A DNA stretch of 48,790 bases from Acidobacteriota bacterium (GCA_022616665.1 JAKEFJ010000048.1:1-48790); one strand, 5' to 3'. Positions 23,254 through 32,001 are shown, counted from the stretch's first letter. Program-made: numbers and translations. The notes: generated by a model not told the origin, from the letters alone.

Positions 23254-25242
23254 ATGCCCCAGTTCGGCAGTCTCTGTCTCATCCTGGCGCTCATCGCCTC
23301 CGCCTGGTCCCTCGTCGCCTCAGCGCTGGGGGCGCTCACCCGATCACGCTCATTGATTACCAGCGGTGAAAGAAGCTCCCTCGCCGTCACCGCTGTGCTG
23401 GGCCTCGCTTCGTCGGCTCTCTGTGTCCTGTTCCTGAAGGATCGATTCGACGTGGAGTACGTGGCGTCCTATTCCAGCCGCGCGATGCCGGCGCTTTTCA
23501 AGGTAGCCGCCTTCTGGGGAGGACACGCCGGATCCCTGCTGCTCTGGGTCCTGGTCCTCTCGGTCTTCTCGGCCATCGTCATCGTTCAGAACCGGCACCA
23601 GAACCGCGGCCTGATCCCCTATGTCGTTGCCACGCTCTCGGGGATCACCGTCTTCTTCCTGGTTCTTTTGAACTTCACCAGCGATCCTTTCGACCTCCTG
23701 GGATTCACGCCGCCCGACGGGAAAGGGCTCAATCCCCAGCTCCAGACCCCGCTCATGGCCATCCACCCGCCGACCCTGTATCTGGGCTACGTAGGCGTCG
23801 CGGTGCCTTACGCATTCGCCATGGCCGCGCTTCTATCCGGCCGGGTGGGGGACGTGTGGATTCGCACCACCCGCCGCTGGACGCTGTTCGCCTGGCTCTT
23901 TCTGGGAGTGGGACTTCTCCTGGGAGGATATTGGGCCTACATCGAGCTGGGATGGGGAGGCTATTGGGCCTGGGATCCGGTGGAGAACGCGGCTTTGATG
24001 CCCTGGCTGACGGCCACGGCCTTTCTTCACTCTGTGATGATCCAGGAAAAAAAGAGAATGCTGAAGGTCTGGAACATGAGCCTTATCATTCTCACCTTCA
24101 CGCTCTCGATCTTCGGGACGTTTCTCACCCGCAGCGGCGTCATCTCGTCGGTCCACGCCTTCGCGAAATCGGGCGTGGGCACGGTGCTCGCCCTGTTTCT
24201 TGGGACGGTCATCACCTTCTCGGTCACGCTTCTCGTTTGGCGCCTCCCGCGCCTGCAGAGCGAGGGACGGCTGGATTCCTTCGTTTCCCGCGAGAGCAGC
24301 TTTCTGTTCAACAATCTGCTTCTGGTGGGAATCTGCTTCGCCGTGTTCTGGGGCACCATCTTCCCGGTGCTCTCGGAGGCGGTGCGGGGCGTGAAAATCA
24401 CCGTGGGCCCGCCCTTCTTCAACACGGTCAATTTCCCTCTGGCGATGGCGCTGCTGGCTCTCACGGGCATCTGTCCGTTGATCGCCTGGCGCCGCGCCTC
24501 GGCGAGCCACCTGATGCGCGTCTTCCTCTATCCTGCCTCCCTCGCCATGGCGGTATTCGCTTTGCTCCTGATTCTGGGGATTCGCGAGCTCTCACCGCTG
24601 GTGGCCTTCACCCTTTGCGCCTTCGTGCTGGGGACGATGTTTTACGAGTTTTACCGAGGATCTCGCGCGCGACAACGATCCACAGGAGAGTCGTTCCCCT
24701 CGGCCCTGGGGAAACTGATTGGCAAGAACCGGCGGCGCTACGGCGGTTTTACGGTGCATGTGGGCGTCGTGTTCATACTCATGGGGGTGGTGGGGTCTTC
24801 GTTTTTCCGGCAGGAAGCCACGTTCTCGCTTCGCCGGGGTGAGTCCTTCCAGGCCGGACGATACACAATCAGGTTCCAGGACACTTCCTCCTCCAGCGAC
24901 GCGCACATGGATCGGTTCGAGGCGATCCTCGCCCTGTCACGCGGCGGGCAGGAAGTGGGTCTGCTTCAGCCGGGGAGGAACTTCTACAAGAGCTTCAATC
25001 AGCCCTCCACCGAGGTGGACATCTATTCGACGCTGCGCGAGGATCTCTACTTCATCCTCATCGACTTCGATGCCCAGAGCGGGCTCGCCACCTTCAAGTA
25101 TTACCTGAATCCTCTGATCAATTGGATCTGGATCGGATGGATCGTGCTGTTCGCCGGCACCCACGTGGCGGTCTGGCCGGATTCCCGAGAGCGCGCTCTT
25201 CTTGCCCGGACCCGCCTCATCGAGGAGCGCACGTTTGCATAG
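23254..25242 (+). CDS. ccmF: Cytochrome c haem lyase CcmF
   Basis: A 662-residue integral membrane protein with about 14 helices. The tryptophan-rich WWD region GWGGYWAWDPVENAALMPW (233-251) binds haem from CcmE; flanking His in AIHPPTLYLGY (about 171) and FLHSVMIQ fit the haem ligands of the family. A periplasmic loop near the end (residues 510-615) is typical. It joins haem to apocytochrome CxxCH motifs with CcmH. GGAGTAGAGA precedes the ATG. It overlaps ccmH by a few bases. Confidence 0.96.
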   Translation: MPQFGSLCLILALIASAWSLVASALGALTRSRSLITSGERSSLAVTAVLGLASSALCVLFLKDRFDVEYVASYSSRAMPALFKVAAFWGGHAGSLLLWVLVLSVFSAIVIVQNRHQNRGLIPYVVATLSGITVFFLVLLNFTSDPFDLLGFTPPDGKGLNPQLQTPLMAIHPPTLYLGYVGVAVPYAFAMAALLSGRVGDVWIRTTRRWTLFAWLFLGVGLLLGGYWAYIELGWGGYWAWDPVENAALMPWLTATAFLHSVMIQEKKRMLKVWNMSLIILTFTLSIFGTFLTRSGVISSVHAFAKSGVGTVLALFLGTVITFSVTLLVWRLPRLQSEGRLDSFVSRESSFLFNNLLLVGICFAVFWGTIFPVLSEAVRGVKITVGPPFFNTVNFPLAMALLALTGICPLIAWRRASASHLMRVFLYPASLAMAVFALLLILGIRELSPLVAFTLCAFVLGTMFYEFYRGSRARQRSTGESFPSALGKLIGKNRRRYGGFTVHVGVVFILMGVVGSSFFRQEATFSLRRGESFQAGRYTIRFQDTSSSSDAHMDRFEAILALSRGGQEVGLLQPGRNFYKSFNQPSTEVDIYSTLREDLYFILIDFDAQSGLATFKYYLNPLINWIWIGWIVLFAGTHVAVWPDSRERALLARTRLIEERTFA

Positions 25243-25714
25243 GTCAGCTTTCCGCCTGGGGCTTTGCATGGCGCTCCTCTTTTCCGCCTCGGCCGCGGCA
25301 TTCTCCACCCAGGAAGCCGTGGACACCGTCACTGCCAAGCTCATCTGCGATTGCGGCTGCAACAATCTCACGATCAAGGACTGTACCTGCGGCAAGGCTG
25401 ACCGCGTGCGAGCAGAGGTCAAGGGACGCCTGGATTCCGGCCAGACACCTGAGCAGATCGTGCGTGCCTATGTGGAGGAGTATGGAGAGCAGATCCTGGC
25501 GGCCCCCACGACACAAGGCTTCAATCTCGTGGGTTGGATCGCTCCGTTCGCCGTCCTGCTCCTCGCCGGCTCTTTTCTCGTGCTGGCTTTGCGGCGTTGG
25601 GCCAGGGTCCCATGGCACGAGCCTCCCCTCGCTCCGATGGGCCCCGGCGCGCGGGCGCCCGACCCCTCGTTTCTGAAGCGGGTCGAAGACGAAGTTGAGG
25701 ACGTGGAGCGCTGA
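25235..25714 (+). CDS. ccmH: Cytochrome c maturation thiol protein CcmH (Cys-rich variant)
   Basis: A 159-residue protein with a signal peptide or membrane anchor (1-22), a short helical domain and one C-terminal helix (about 92-113). CcmH reduces apocytochrome c thiols and feeds CcmF. The usual active site LRCxxC is replaced by LICDCGCNNLTIKDCTCGK (C38, C40, C42, C50, C52). The TTG at 25235 has GAGGAG 7 nt upstream and overlaps the ccmF stop; an ATG at 25268 would cut the signal sequence. Multi-Cys CcmH forms occur in other phyla too. Confidence 0.88.
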   Translation: MHRSAFRLGLCMALLFSASAAAFSTQEAVDTVTAKLICDCGCNNLTIKDCTCGKADRVRAEVKGRLDSGQTPEQIVRAYVEEYGEQILAAPTTQGFNLVGWIAPFAVLLLAGSFLVLALRRWARVPWHEPPLAPMGPGARAPDPSFLKRVEDEVEDVER

Positions 25715-25715
25715 G

Positions 25716-26033
25716 ATGGCGGTGGTCGCGTTTCTGGCGTTGGCCCTAGGTCTGGGATTCTGGATTCTTCGACCTCTCATGGGCCGCGAGGAGTTCAAAA
25801 CCGCCGACTACGAGCCCGCCTCCGAGTTGAAGGATCTTCTGGTTTTGCGGGACGTCGCCTACGACACGCTGAGGGATGTGGAGTTTGATTTTCGCATGGG
25901 GAAAATGTCCGAGAAGGATTACCACGAATTGAAGGCGCGATATCAGGGGGAGGCGGCGGAAATCTTGCGGCAGGTGGAGGAACTGGAAGGGCGGCTCGAG
26001 ACGGAGACCCGAAAGCGTGTCGGCACCCCCTGA
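25716..26033 (+). CDS. CcmI-like short membrane protein
   Basis: A 105-residue protein: one N-terminal helix (about 3-22) ending ILRPLMG, then a helical segment with VLRDVAYDTLRDVEFDFRMG and KMSEKDYHELKARYQ. This matches the N-terminal domain of CcmI (membrane anchor, then the LxELexDxxxGxlsexDYxxL pattern), but the TPR domain that binds apocytochrome is missing. It may be a stand-alone anchor or a degraded CcmI. Its ATG is one base after the ccmH stop. Confidence 0.75.
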   Translation: MAVVAFLALALGLGFWILRPLMGREEFKTADYEPASELKDLLVLRDVAYDTLRDVEFDFRMGKMSEKDYHELKARYQGEAAEILRQVEELEGRLETETRKRVGTP

Positions 26034-26049
26034 TGGAACCGGGCCCCTG

Positions 26050-26775
26050 ATGAGCCAGACGGCATTCGTCCAGGCTCTCGATCTGGACTTTAGCTTCGGG
26101 CAACGACGAATCCTTCAAGGACTCTCCCTCAATCTTCAGCGGGGCGAGGCTCTGGCCCTCTTCGGACCCAACGGTGCGGGCAAAACCACGCTCCTGCGCC
26201 TCCTCGCGACGCTTTTGCAGCCCTCGAAGGGCGAGGCGTTCGTGGACGGAATCCCTCTCGCGCGCCGCAGCGAGCGGGCAAAAGCGCGCCGACGGATCGG
26301 TTTCCTCTCCCACCAGAGCATGCTCTACGAGCGCCTGACCGCCCGTGACAACCTTCGCTTCTATGCGCGGATGTATGGCGTCGAGGATCCTGAGCGCCGG
26401 TGCGCGGAGCTTTTCGAACAGGTGGAGCTGGAGGGGCGCGAGGACGATCCGGTGGAGGAGTATTCCCGCGGCATGCAGCAGCGCCTGGCCCTGGCCCGGG
26501 CGTTGGTTCACGACCCCGATCTGGTCCTGCTGGACGAGCCCTTTTCCGGCTTGGACCCCAGGGCCACTCTTCGTCTCGGCACTCTGCTGGCGGATCTGGC
26601 TCGGCGTGGCAAGGCCGTCCTGTTCACGTCTCACGATCTGGAGGCGGGGCTCTCGATGGCCCACCGGGTCGCCATTCTCTGGGGCGGCACGCTGGCCTAC
26701 GAGGCCCGCCGGGAGGAGCTTACCCTGGACATGCTGGCGCGCGTCTACTCCTCGCTCGCAGAACGAGTCGCCTGA
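26050..26775 (+). CDS. ccmA: Haem-export ABC transporter ATPase CcmA
   Basis: A 241-residue ABC ATPase: Walker A GPNGAGKT (39-46), signature YSRGMQQRLALARAL, Walker B LVLLDEPFSGLD and the His-switch TSHDLEAG. With CcmB and CcmC it releases CcmE loaded with haem, using ATP. A GTG at 26017 is an alternative start that overlaps the preceding gene; ATG at 26050 is preferred, though its ribosome site is weak. Next gene starts 10 bp on. Confidence 0.92.
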   Translation: MSQTAFVQALDLDFSFGQRRILQGLSLNLQRGEALALFGPNGAGKTTLLRLLATLLQPSKGEAFVDGIPLARRSERAKARRRIGFLSHQSMLYERLTARDNLRFYARMYGVEDPERRCAELFEQVELEGREDDPVEEYSRGMQQRLALARALVHDPDLVLLDEPFSGLDPRATLRLGTLLADLARRGKAVLFTSHDLEAGLSMAHRVAILWGGTLAYEARREELTLDMLARVYSSLAERVA

Positions 26776-26785
26776 GGGCCACTCT

Positions 26786-27469
26786 TTGCGCGTTCGCTCT
26801 GCCACTCTGACCATTTGCGGAAAGGACCTTCGGCAGGAGCTCCGAACGCGTGAGAGCTTTACCTCGACCTTCTTCTTCTCACTCCTGGTGCAGATCGTCT
26901 TCAGTTTTTCCTTCGACTTCCAGAAACTGGGGCTGGGATTCGAGGACGTAGGGGCAGGAATCCTCTGGATCACCCTGACCTTCTCCGCCATCCTGAGCCT
27001 GCAGAATTCCTTCCTCATCGAGAGGGAGAGGAATTGCCTCGCGGGACTGGCGCTGTGTCCCTGCGATCCCAGCGCGGTGTTCCTGGGAAAGTTTCTGGCC
27101 AATTCACTGTTCGTCCTGGCGGTCCAGGTCCTGATTCTCCCCCTATCCAGTCTCTTCTTCGGCTATGATCTCCTGCGCGTCCTGCCCGGCCTCTGTCTGG
27201 TCGTGACGGTGAATGCGGTCGGCTTTTCCGCCCTGGGAACTCTGTTCGCGGCCATCTCGGTCCGCACGCGGAGAAGCGAGTTGCTGCTGCCGCTCCTGCT
27301 CCTGCCCGCGGCGACTCCGGTGGTGATCTGGGGCGTGAAGGCCACTCGGCTCTGCCTCTCCGGCCGGCCGCTGGACAGTTACGGCTATCTGGTTGCTCTC
27401 TCGGCCTGCTTTGGAGTTATTTTCACCGTGGCCGGTGTGCTGCTGTTCGACTTCGTAATGGAAGAGTGA
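26786..27469 (+). CDS. ccmB: Haem-export ABC transporter permease CcmB
   Basis: A 227-residue membrane protein with six helices. The first contact region KDLRQELRTRESFTS matches the CcmB N-terminus, and LPLLLLPAATPVVIWGVKAT the conserved PLxxPxxIP-like stretch. No ATG or GTG is well placed; TTG at 26786 has GAGGG 7 nt upstream and gives the family's normal length. The stop overlaps ccmC as TGATG. Confidence 0.9.
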   Translation: MRVRSATLTICGKDLRQELRTRESFTSTFFFSLLVQIVFSFSFDFQKLGLGFEDVGAGILWITLTFSAILSLQNSFLIERERNCLAGLALCPCDPSAVFLGKFLANSLFVLAVQVLILPLSSLFFGYDLLRVLPGLCLVVTVNAVGFSALGTLFAAISVRTRRSELLLPLLLLPAATPVVIWGVKATRLCLSGRPLDSYGYLVALSACFGVIFTVAGVLLFDFVMEE

Positions 27470-28185
27470 TGAGGTCTGCCGTGGAAAAGACTGAGAAGTT
27501 GCTGCGAGGCTTGGAGCTGGTCCTGTTTCTCCTCGTGGCGGCGCTGATGATCCTCAGTCTCTATTGCGTCTTCCGGGTGGTGCCCAACGAAGTGACGATG
27601 GGCGCCGTGCAGCGGATTTTCTACTTCCACGTTCCCTCCGCCTGGGTGGCATTCCTGGGCTTCTTCATCGTCTTCGTCGCCAGCATCTTTTATCTCGTCA
27701 CCCGCCGCCTGCTCTGGGACGTGGTGGCCCACGCCGCGGCGGAACTGGGGGTTCTCTTCTGCGCCATCGTGCTGTTCACGGGCCCGATCTGGGCACGGCC
27801 GGTGTGGGGAACCTGGTGGACCTGGGAAGCCCGCCTCACCACCACCCTGGTGCTGGAAATGGTCTTCGTGGCATACCTGGTTCTGCGGACCCAGGCGGAA
27901 AGCCGGGCCCAGGCGGCACGCCTTTCGGCGGTGGTGGGCATTGTGGGGTTTCTGGATGTCCCCATCATCTATTATTCGGTGCACCTCTGGCGCGGACACC
28001 ACCCGATCGTCTTCAAGTCCAGCGGCGGGCAAGGGCTGGATCCGATCATGCTCAAGACTTTCATGCTCTGCATGACCACTTTCACCCTCCTCTTCCTCCT
28101 CCTCCTGGCCATGCGCATCCGGCTGGGACTCCTTCAGGAGTCCCTGGCGGAGCTCAAGGAGCAGGGCTCCATACCGGGAGCATAA
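27469..28185 (+). CDS. ccmC: Haem handling protein CcmC
   Basis: A 238-residue membrane protein with six helices. WWD region PVWGTWWTWEARLTTTL (111-127) and conserved His54 in YFHVPSAW and the later His in YSVHLWRG hold haem while it is attached to CcmE. ATG at 27469 overlaps the ccmB stop (TGATG) and GGAAGAG precedes it. Confidence 0.95.
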   Translation: MRSAVEKTEKLLRGLELVLFLLVAALMILSLYCVFRVVPNEVTMGAVQRIFYFHVPSAWVAFLGFFIVFVASIFYLVTRRLLWDVVAHAAAELGVLFCAIVLFTGPIWARPVWGTWWTWEARLTTTLVLEMVFVAYLVLRTQAESRAQAARLSAVVGIVGFLDVPIIYYSVHLWRGHHPIVFKSSGGQGLDPIMLKTFMLCMTTFTLLFLLLLAMRIRLGLLQESLAELKEQGSIPGA

Positions 28186-28186
28186 G

Positions 28187-28336
28187 ATGAAGAATTTGAA
28201 CTACCTTTTCTGGGCCTACACCCTCATCTGGATCGTCTTGGCCGGCTATTTGCTGAGCCTCTCCATCCGGCTCAGGGCCATCGGCTCCCAGCTCCGCCGC
28301 CTCAAGTCGCGCCTTCCCGGGGGAAATGAGGGTTAA
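28187..28336 (+). CDS. ccmD: Small membrane protein CcmD
   Basis: A 49-residue protein starting one base after ccmC: a short N-terminus (MKNLNYLFWAYTLIW), one hydrophobic helix (about 7-27) and a basic cytoplasmic tail (RLRAIGSQLRRLKSR). Size, topology and place directly after ccmC match CcmD, which is needed to release haem-loaded CcmE from CcmABC. CcmD sequences vary so much that context carries the call. Confidence 0.8.
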   Translation: MKNLNYLFWAYTLIWIVLAGYLLSLSIRLRAIGSQLRRLKSRLPGGNEG

Positions 28337-28404
28337 GAGGCACTAAACCTTTCTCCCCGTTCTCTCGTTTATAGAGACATCGGGATCGTCCCCGGGGTGT
28401 GTCA

Positions 28405-28764
28405 ATGGGAGGCTCCTTGAGCGGCGGATCGAAATTCCTGACCTTCTGCCTGGTTTCGGGCATCTTCCTTTACTCTCTCTGTTCCGACTTGCTGACGCCT
28501 CGGGAAGCTATCGCCGGCGGAGAGGCCACTTGGGCCACGATCCGGATCTCCGAGCCCCATGGCTGCCCGCGGAGGACCCAGCTGCGAATTCCCGTGGGGC
28601 TGGTGGATTTTCTCGCCAGCCACAGCCAGAGCGAGCCAATGTTCGAGGTCGACGGGGAAATTCTCGATGCTCGGGAGGCCTGGAGGAAAGTCAGGCGTTT
28701 GCCGCCGGGCCATTCCCTCCAGCTTCAAGTCGAAGACGGGAGTATTGAAGTCGAGCTGAATTGA
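28405..28764 (+). CDS. Small exported protein of unknown function
   Basis: A 119-residue protein I do not recognise. It has an N-terminal hydrophobic helix (about 9-27, FLTFCLVSGIFLYSLCS), then a soluble domain with TIRISEPHGCPRRTQLRIPV and LQVEDGSIEVEL, which look like beta strands. The ATG at 28405 follows GGGGTG closely; a GTG two codons earlier is possible. It follows ccmD by 68 bp and may be in the same transcript, ending at the 28825 hairpin. Confidence 0.6.
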   Translation: MGGSLSGGSKFLTFCLVSGIFLYSLCSDLLTPREAIAGGEATWATIRISEPHGCPRRTQLRIPVGLVDFLASHSQSEPMFEVDGEILDAREAWRKVRRLPPGHSLQLQVEDGSIEVELN

Positions 28765-28824
28765 CAGCGGCGCATTCTTTTCCTTCCACTTCCCCCCCAC
28801 CTGCTGTGAGCGCGCGCCGCTGAG

Positions 28825-28863
28825 GGGAGGGATCCTCCGGCTCTCAACCGGAGGATCCCTCCC
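28825..28863 (+). terminator. Perfect 16-bp inverted repeat, terminator-like
   Basis: Arms GGGAGGGATCCTCCGG and CCGGAGGATCCCTCCC with a 7-nt loop. It is 60 bp after the small exported protein gene and before the LOG gene, so it probably ends the ccm transcript. There is no T-run, so termination would need Rho or the hairpin may only protect RNA ends. Confidence 0.6.
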
Positions 28864-28941
28864 AAGCAAGCTTCTCAGCGCTCAGTGGCTCAGGTATCAT
28901 TCGGCCTGAGCGGTGCCAGGAATCGATTTCGAGGTGGCAGA

Positions 28942-29481
28942 TTGCCAGAGCGAGTCAGGGCCGTCGCGGTTTTCGGGAGCAGCGAGCCCGTGGCGGGAGA
29001 GGCCCTGTACGAAGAGGCGAGACGTGTGGGCGACCTCCTGGCCCGCTCCGGTTTCAGCGTGGTCAGCGGGGGTTACGGTGGTGTCATGGAGGGCGCCAGC
29101 CGCGGCGCCCGGGAAGCGGGTGGGCACTGCATCGGTGTCACCACCAGCGTCTTGCGTCGGGGGGCGGGCAATCCCTTCCTCAGCGAGGAGCAGCGGGAGC
29201 CTGATCTGTTTCTGAGGACCCGGCGTTTGATAGAGCTTTCCGACGCCTATATAATCCTGCGCGGAAAATCCGGAACCCTGGCCGAGCTGATGTTCCTCTG
29301 GGCCCTCAATCGGGGCGGCCTCCTCCCCTCCACCCGCATCATCTTGCTGGGGGACTTTTGGGAGGAAATCCTCGGCTCCCTGCAAAACCTGAATATGGTC
29401 GAAACCGATCAGATGGCAATCACGCGGATGGTGCGCACTCCTGAGCAGGCGGTTGAGCAGATCGCCTCCTTCTTTCGATGA
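28942..29481 (+). CDS. LOG-family (SLOG fold) nucleotide-binding protein
   Basis: A 179-residue Rossmann-fold protein of the LOG/TIGR00725-TIGR00730 kind. SGGYGGVMEGASRGA is the first nucleotide loop, and RGKSGTLAEL stands where active cytokinin phosphoribohydrolases have PGGxGTxxE; the two prolines/glycines are changed, but GTxxE is kept. It might cleave nucleoside monophosphates, or bind a nucleotide. TTG at 28942 follows GAGGTGG; a GTG at 28885 would add a poorly conserved start. It overlaps lepB as ATGA. Confidence 0.8.
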   Translation: MPERVRAVAVFGSSEPVAGEALYEEARRVGDLLARSGFSVVSGGYGGVMEGASRGAREAGGHCIGVTTSVLRRGAGNPFLSEEQREPDLFLRTRRLIELSDAYIILRGKSGTLAELMFLWALNRGGLLPSTRIILLGDFWEEILGSLQNLNMVETDQMAITRMVRTPEQAVEQIASFFR

Positions 29482-30179
29482 GCGAAATCTCGACCTCCCC
29501 TCCCCCCTCTCCCCCCGCCAAGGGGATTATCCGGGATTATCTGGAAACCATCATCACCTGCGTCATCTTCGTCATCTTCGCCCGAACGTTCGTCTTCCAG
29601 CAGTCCAAGATTCCCACCGGGTCCATGATCCCGACGCTGCTCATCGGGGACTACATCATGGTCAACAAACATGTTTACGCTCCCACCAGCTTCGAGTGGG
29701 AGAAGAAGCTGTTCCCCATTCGCGAGATTCGTCACAGGGACATCGTCGTCTTCAAGTATCCCGACGAGCCGGAGAAGGATTACATCAAGCGAATCATCGG
29801 CCTTCCCGGCGACGTGATTGAGATCAAGCGCCGACAGCTGTACGTGAACGGCGTGCTGCAGAACGAGCCGTACGTCCAGCACATCTACCCCATGGGGACC
29901 AACCTGGACGCCGACGACTACCCACCCACGAAGATTCCGCCGGACCGCTATTTCGCCATGGGGGACAATCGGGACAACAGCCGGGACAGCCGCGCTTGGG
30001 GCCTCGTGCCCAGGGACTACGTGAAGGGTCGCGCCTTCGTCATTTTCTGGTCTTACGAGGAGGAGCGGGACGCCTACCTGCGCACCGGCCTGGCCGACCG
30101 GGCCACCGCCATCTGGTCCAAGATCACCCACCTGTTCACCCGCACTCGCTGGAGCCGGTCGCTCAACCTGATCCGCTGA
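29478..30179 (+). CDS. lepB: Signal peptidase I
   Basis: A 233-residue type I signal peptidase. One N-terminal helix (about 22-38), then SKIPTGSMIPTL with Ser49 as nucleophile, and DYIKRIIGLPGD with Lys104 as general base; GDNRDNSRDSR is box E. It removes signal peptides in the periplasm. The C-terminal tail is longer than usual and basic. Convergent with nadB, 15 bp apart. Confidence 0.95.
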   Translation: MSEISTSPPPSPPAKGIIRDYLETIITCVIFVIFARTFVFQQSKIPTGSMIPTLLIGDYIMVNKHVYAPTSFEWEKKLFPIREIRHRDIVVFKYPDEPEKDYIKRIIGLPGDVIEIKRRQLYVNGVLQNEPYVQHIYPMGTNLDADDYPPTKIPPDRYFAMGDNRDNSRDSRAWGLVPRDYVKGRAFVIFWSYEEERDAYLRTGLADRATAIWSKITHLFTRTRWSRSLNLIR

Positions 30180-30194
30180 GCCTGTCCGGTCCGT

Positions 30195-31784
30195 TCACTC
30201 GAATCGCGGCAGATCCTCGGCCGGCGAGGGGGCCTTGGATTCCAGGTGCCTGCGCCACGCCTCGCGCCGCATCGGGTAATCGGAGCGGTAGTGAGCGCCG
30301 CGGCTCTCCTCCCGATCCAGTGCCGACCGGCACACCAACCTTCCCAGGATGATCAGGTTTCGCGTTTCGACTCCCTCACGGCGAATCGGCTCGGCGTTCA
30401 GGGAGGCCTCCCAGGCACCGATGTATTGAAGGGCCGAAGCGAGGCCCCCCGCCTCGCGGCGGATTCCTGCCTGCATCCACATGATCCCCGCGAGAGCGGA
30501 GGCGATTTCCTGGGATTCACCCGTCGGCAAGGCACGCAGAGGAACCACATTCTGCCGGGATGCCCGCACCTCCGCTCCCTTCACCCAAGCTAACATGATC
30601 CCAGCCGCTCGAGCGCCGAAGACGACTCCTTCCAGCAGCGAGTTGCTGGCCAATCGGTTGGCCCCATGGACCCCCGTGCAGGCCACTTCCCCGGCGGCGA
30701 GAAGCCCGGGAACGCTGGTGCGGCCGAAGAGATCCGTCCGGACTCCCCCCATGAAATAGTGGGCGCTGGGATGCACCGGCACCCGATCCCGGGCGAGATC
30801 GAACCCGAAGCGCAGGCAGGTATCGTAAATGCGAGGGAACCGCGCACGCAGAGCCGAGGGGTCGCGCCCCGTCAGGTCCAGATAGACGCAAGCATCCCCC
30901 GTGCGCTCCATTTCTTGAATGATGCCGCGCGTGACGGCGTCCCTGGGAGCCAGCTCCCCATCGGGGTGGTAGCGCGCCATGAATCGTCCCCCTTCCCCGT
31001 TGCGCAGAACCGCACCCTCCCCTCGCAGAGCTTCCGACAAAAGAAAACGCGGCGCCCCGGGAGCGAACAGTGTGGTGGGGTGAAACTGGACGAATTCCAG
31101 ATCCGCCATCACGGCCCCAGCGCGGTAGGCCATGGCCATCCCGTCTCCCGTGGCTTGTGGCGGATTGGTGGTTTCGCGGTAAAGACGCCCCGCTCCCCCG
31201 CTGGCCAGAAGCACCGCGGGCGCCCGGGCCAGCCAGACCTCCCGGCTGCGCTCGTCCAGCAGAAGCAGTCCAGCACACCGCTCCCCCTCCAAGACCAGGT
31301 CCACCGAAAAGGTCCGGCTGAAGAAGCTCAGAGAGGGAAACTGCCGGGCTCGAGCGAGAAGCGAGCGCACGATTTCCATTCCGGTGGAGTCCCCCTGCGC
31401 GTGCAAGACTCGCCTTCTGCTGTGAGCTCCCTCCTGGGCGAAGGCCAGTCGCGTCCCTTCCCGGTCGAATCGAGTGCCCCATTCGATAAGCTCCTGGATT
31501 CGCTCCGGCCCTTCTTCCACCAGCACCCGGACCGCTTCCTCATCGCAAAGGCCGTCCCCGGCGATGAGGGTGTCTTGCAGGTGAAGCTCGACACGATCCT
31601 CCTCGGAAACCGCCGCGGCGATTCCACCCTGGGCATACCCGGTGTTGCTGTCCGTGGGATCGTCCTTGGTGACCAAAGCGACACGGGTCCCGGATTCCGC
31701 CAATCCTATTGCGGCCCTGAGCCCGGCGATGCCGCTTCCGACGATGAGGGCATCGAAAGAGAGGGATTTTTCGATTCTTTGCAT
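30195..31784 (-). CDS. nadB: L-aspartate oxidase NadB
   Basis: A 529-residue FAD enzyme that oxidises aspartate to iminoaspartate, the first step of NAD synthesis. FAD loop GSGIAGLRAA (16-25), DSNTGYAQGGIAAA, GAHSRRRVLHAQGDSTG as the substrate/active-site stretch, and HPSAHYFMGGV near the FAD end. Length fits. AGGAG lies 11 nt upstream of the ATG. nadA and nadC are not in the window. Confidence 0.96.
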   Translation of the reverse strand: MQRIEKSLSFDALIVGSGIAGLRAAIGLAESGTRVALVTKDDPTDSNTGYAQGGIAAAVSEEDRVELHLQDTLIAGDGLCDEEAVRVLVEEGPERIQELIEWGTRFDREGTRLAFAQEGAHSRRRVLHAQGDSTGMEIVRSLLARARQFPSLSFFSRTFSVDLVLEGERCAGLLLLDERSREVWLARAPAVLLASGGAGRLYRETTNPPQATGDGMAMAYRAGAVMADLEFVQFHPTTLFAPGAPRFLLSEALRGEGAVLRNGEGGRFMARYHPDGELAPRDAVTRGIIQEMERTGDACVYLDLTGRDPSALRARFPRIYDTCLRFGFDLARDRVPVHPSAHYFMGGVRTDLFGRTSVPGLLAAGEVACTGVHGANRLASNSLLEGVVFGARAAGIMLAWVKGAEVRASRQNVVPLRALPTGESQEIASALAGIMWMQAGIRREAGGLASALQYIGAWEASLNAEPIRREGVETRNLIILGRLVCRSALDREESRGAHYRSDYPMRREAWRRHLESKAPSPAEDLPRFE

Positions 31785-31874
31785 GCCGGAAGAGGCTCCT
31801 TTCCGAGGGCTCGGCGGGAGGGTGATTTTATCACGGTGGAGCTCTCAGAACTCACTGTACTCTCGATAGTTAAC

Positions 31875-31887
31875 CCGAGCAGCTCGG
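31875..31887. repeat. Palindrome upstream of the DUF4388 module promoter
   Basis: CCGAGC, one centre base, GCTCGG: a 13-bp palindrome ending 13 bp before the -35 box at 31901. A possible operator; short and GC-rich, so chance is not excluded. Confidence 0.3.
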
Positions 31888-31900
31888 CGAATCTGGATGG

Positions 31901-31929
31901 TTGACACCCCCTGGAGGCGACACTATACT
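31901..31929 (+). promoter_or_regulatory. Strong promoter of the DUF4388-metallopeptidase module
   Basis: TTGACA (31901-31906), 17-nt spacer, TATACT (31924-31929): 6/6 and 5/6 matches. Start near 31936, about 65 nt before the ATG at 32002. It also excludes a longer reading frame that begins upstream at 31897. Confidence 0.7.
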
Positions 31930-32001
31930 CTCCACGTCTTGAGCGTATTTCCTCCACTACCGCCTCGGCGGCCCCGACTCCATCCCAAGGATGGCCTGTC
32001 G

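Noticed and set aside
31825-31830. TAAAAT as the nadB -10 box (minus strand)
   Set aside because: The box is good but no acceptable -35 lies 16-18 nt upstream, so I do not annotate a promoter.
30666-31904. 412-codon plus-strand open frame
   Set aside because: It is antisense to nadB, whose FAD and active-site motifs are clear.
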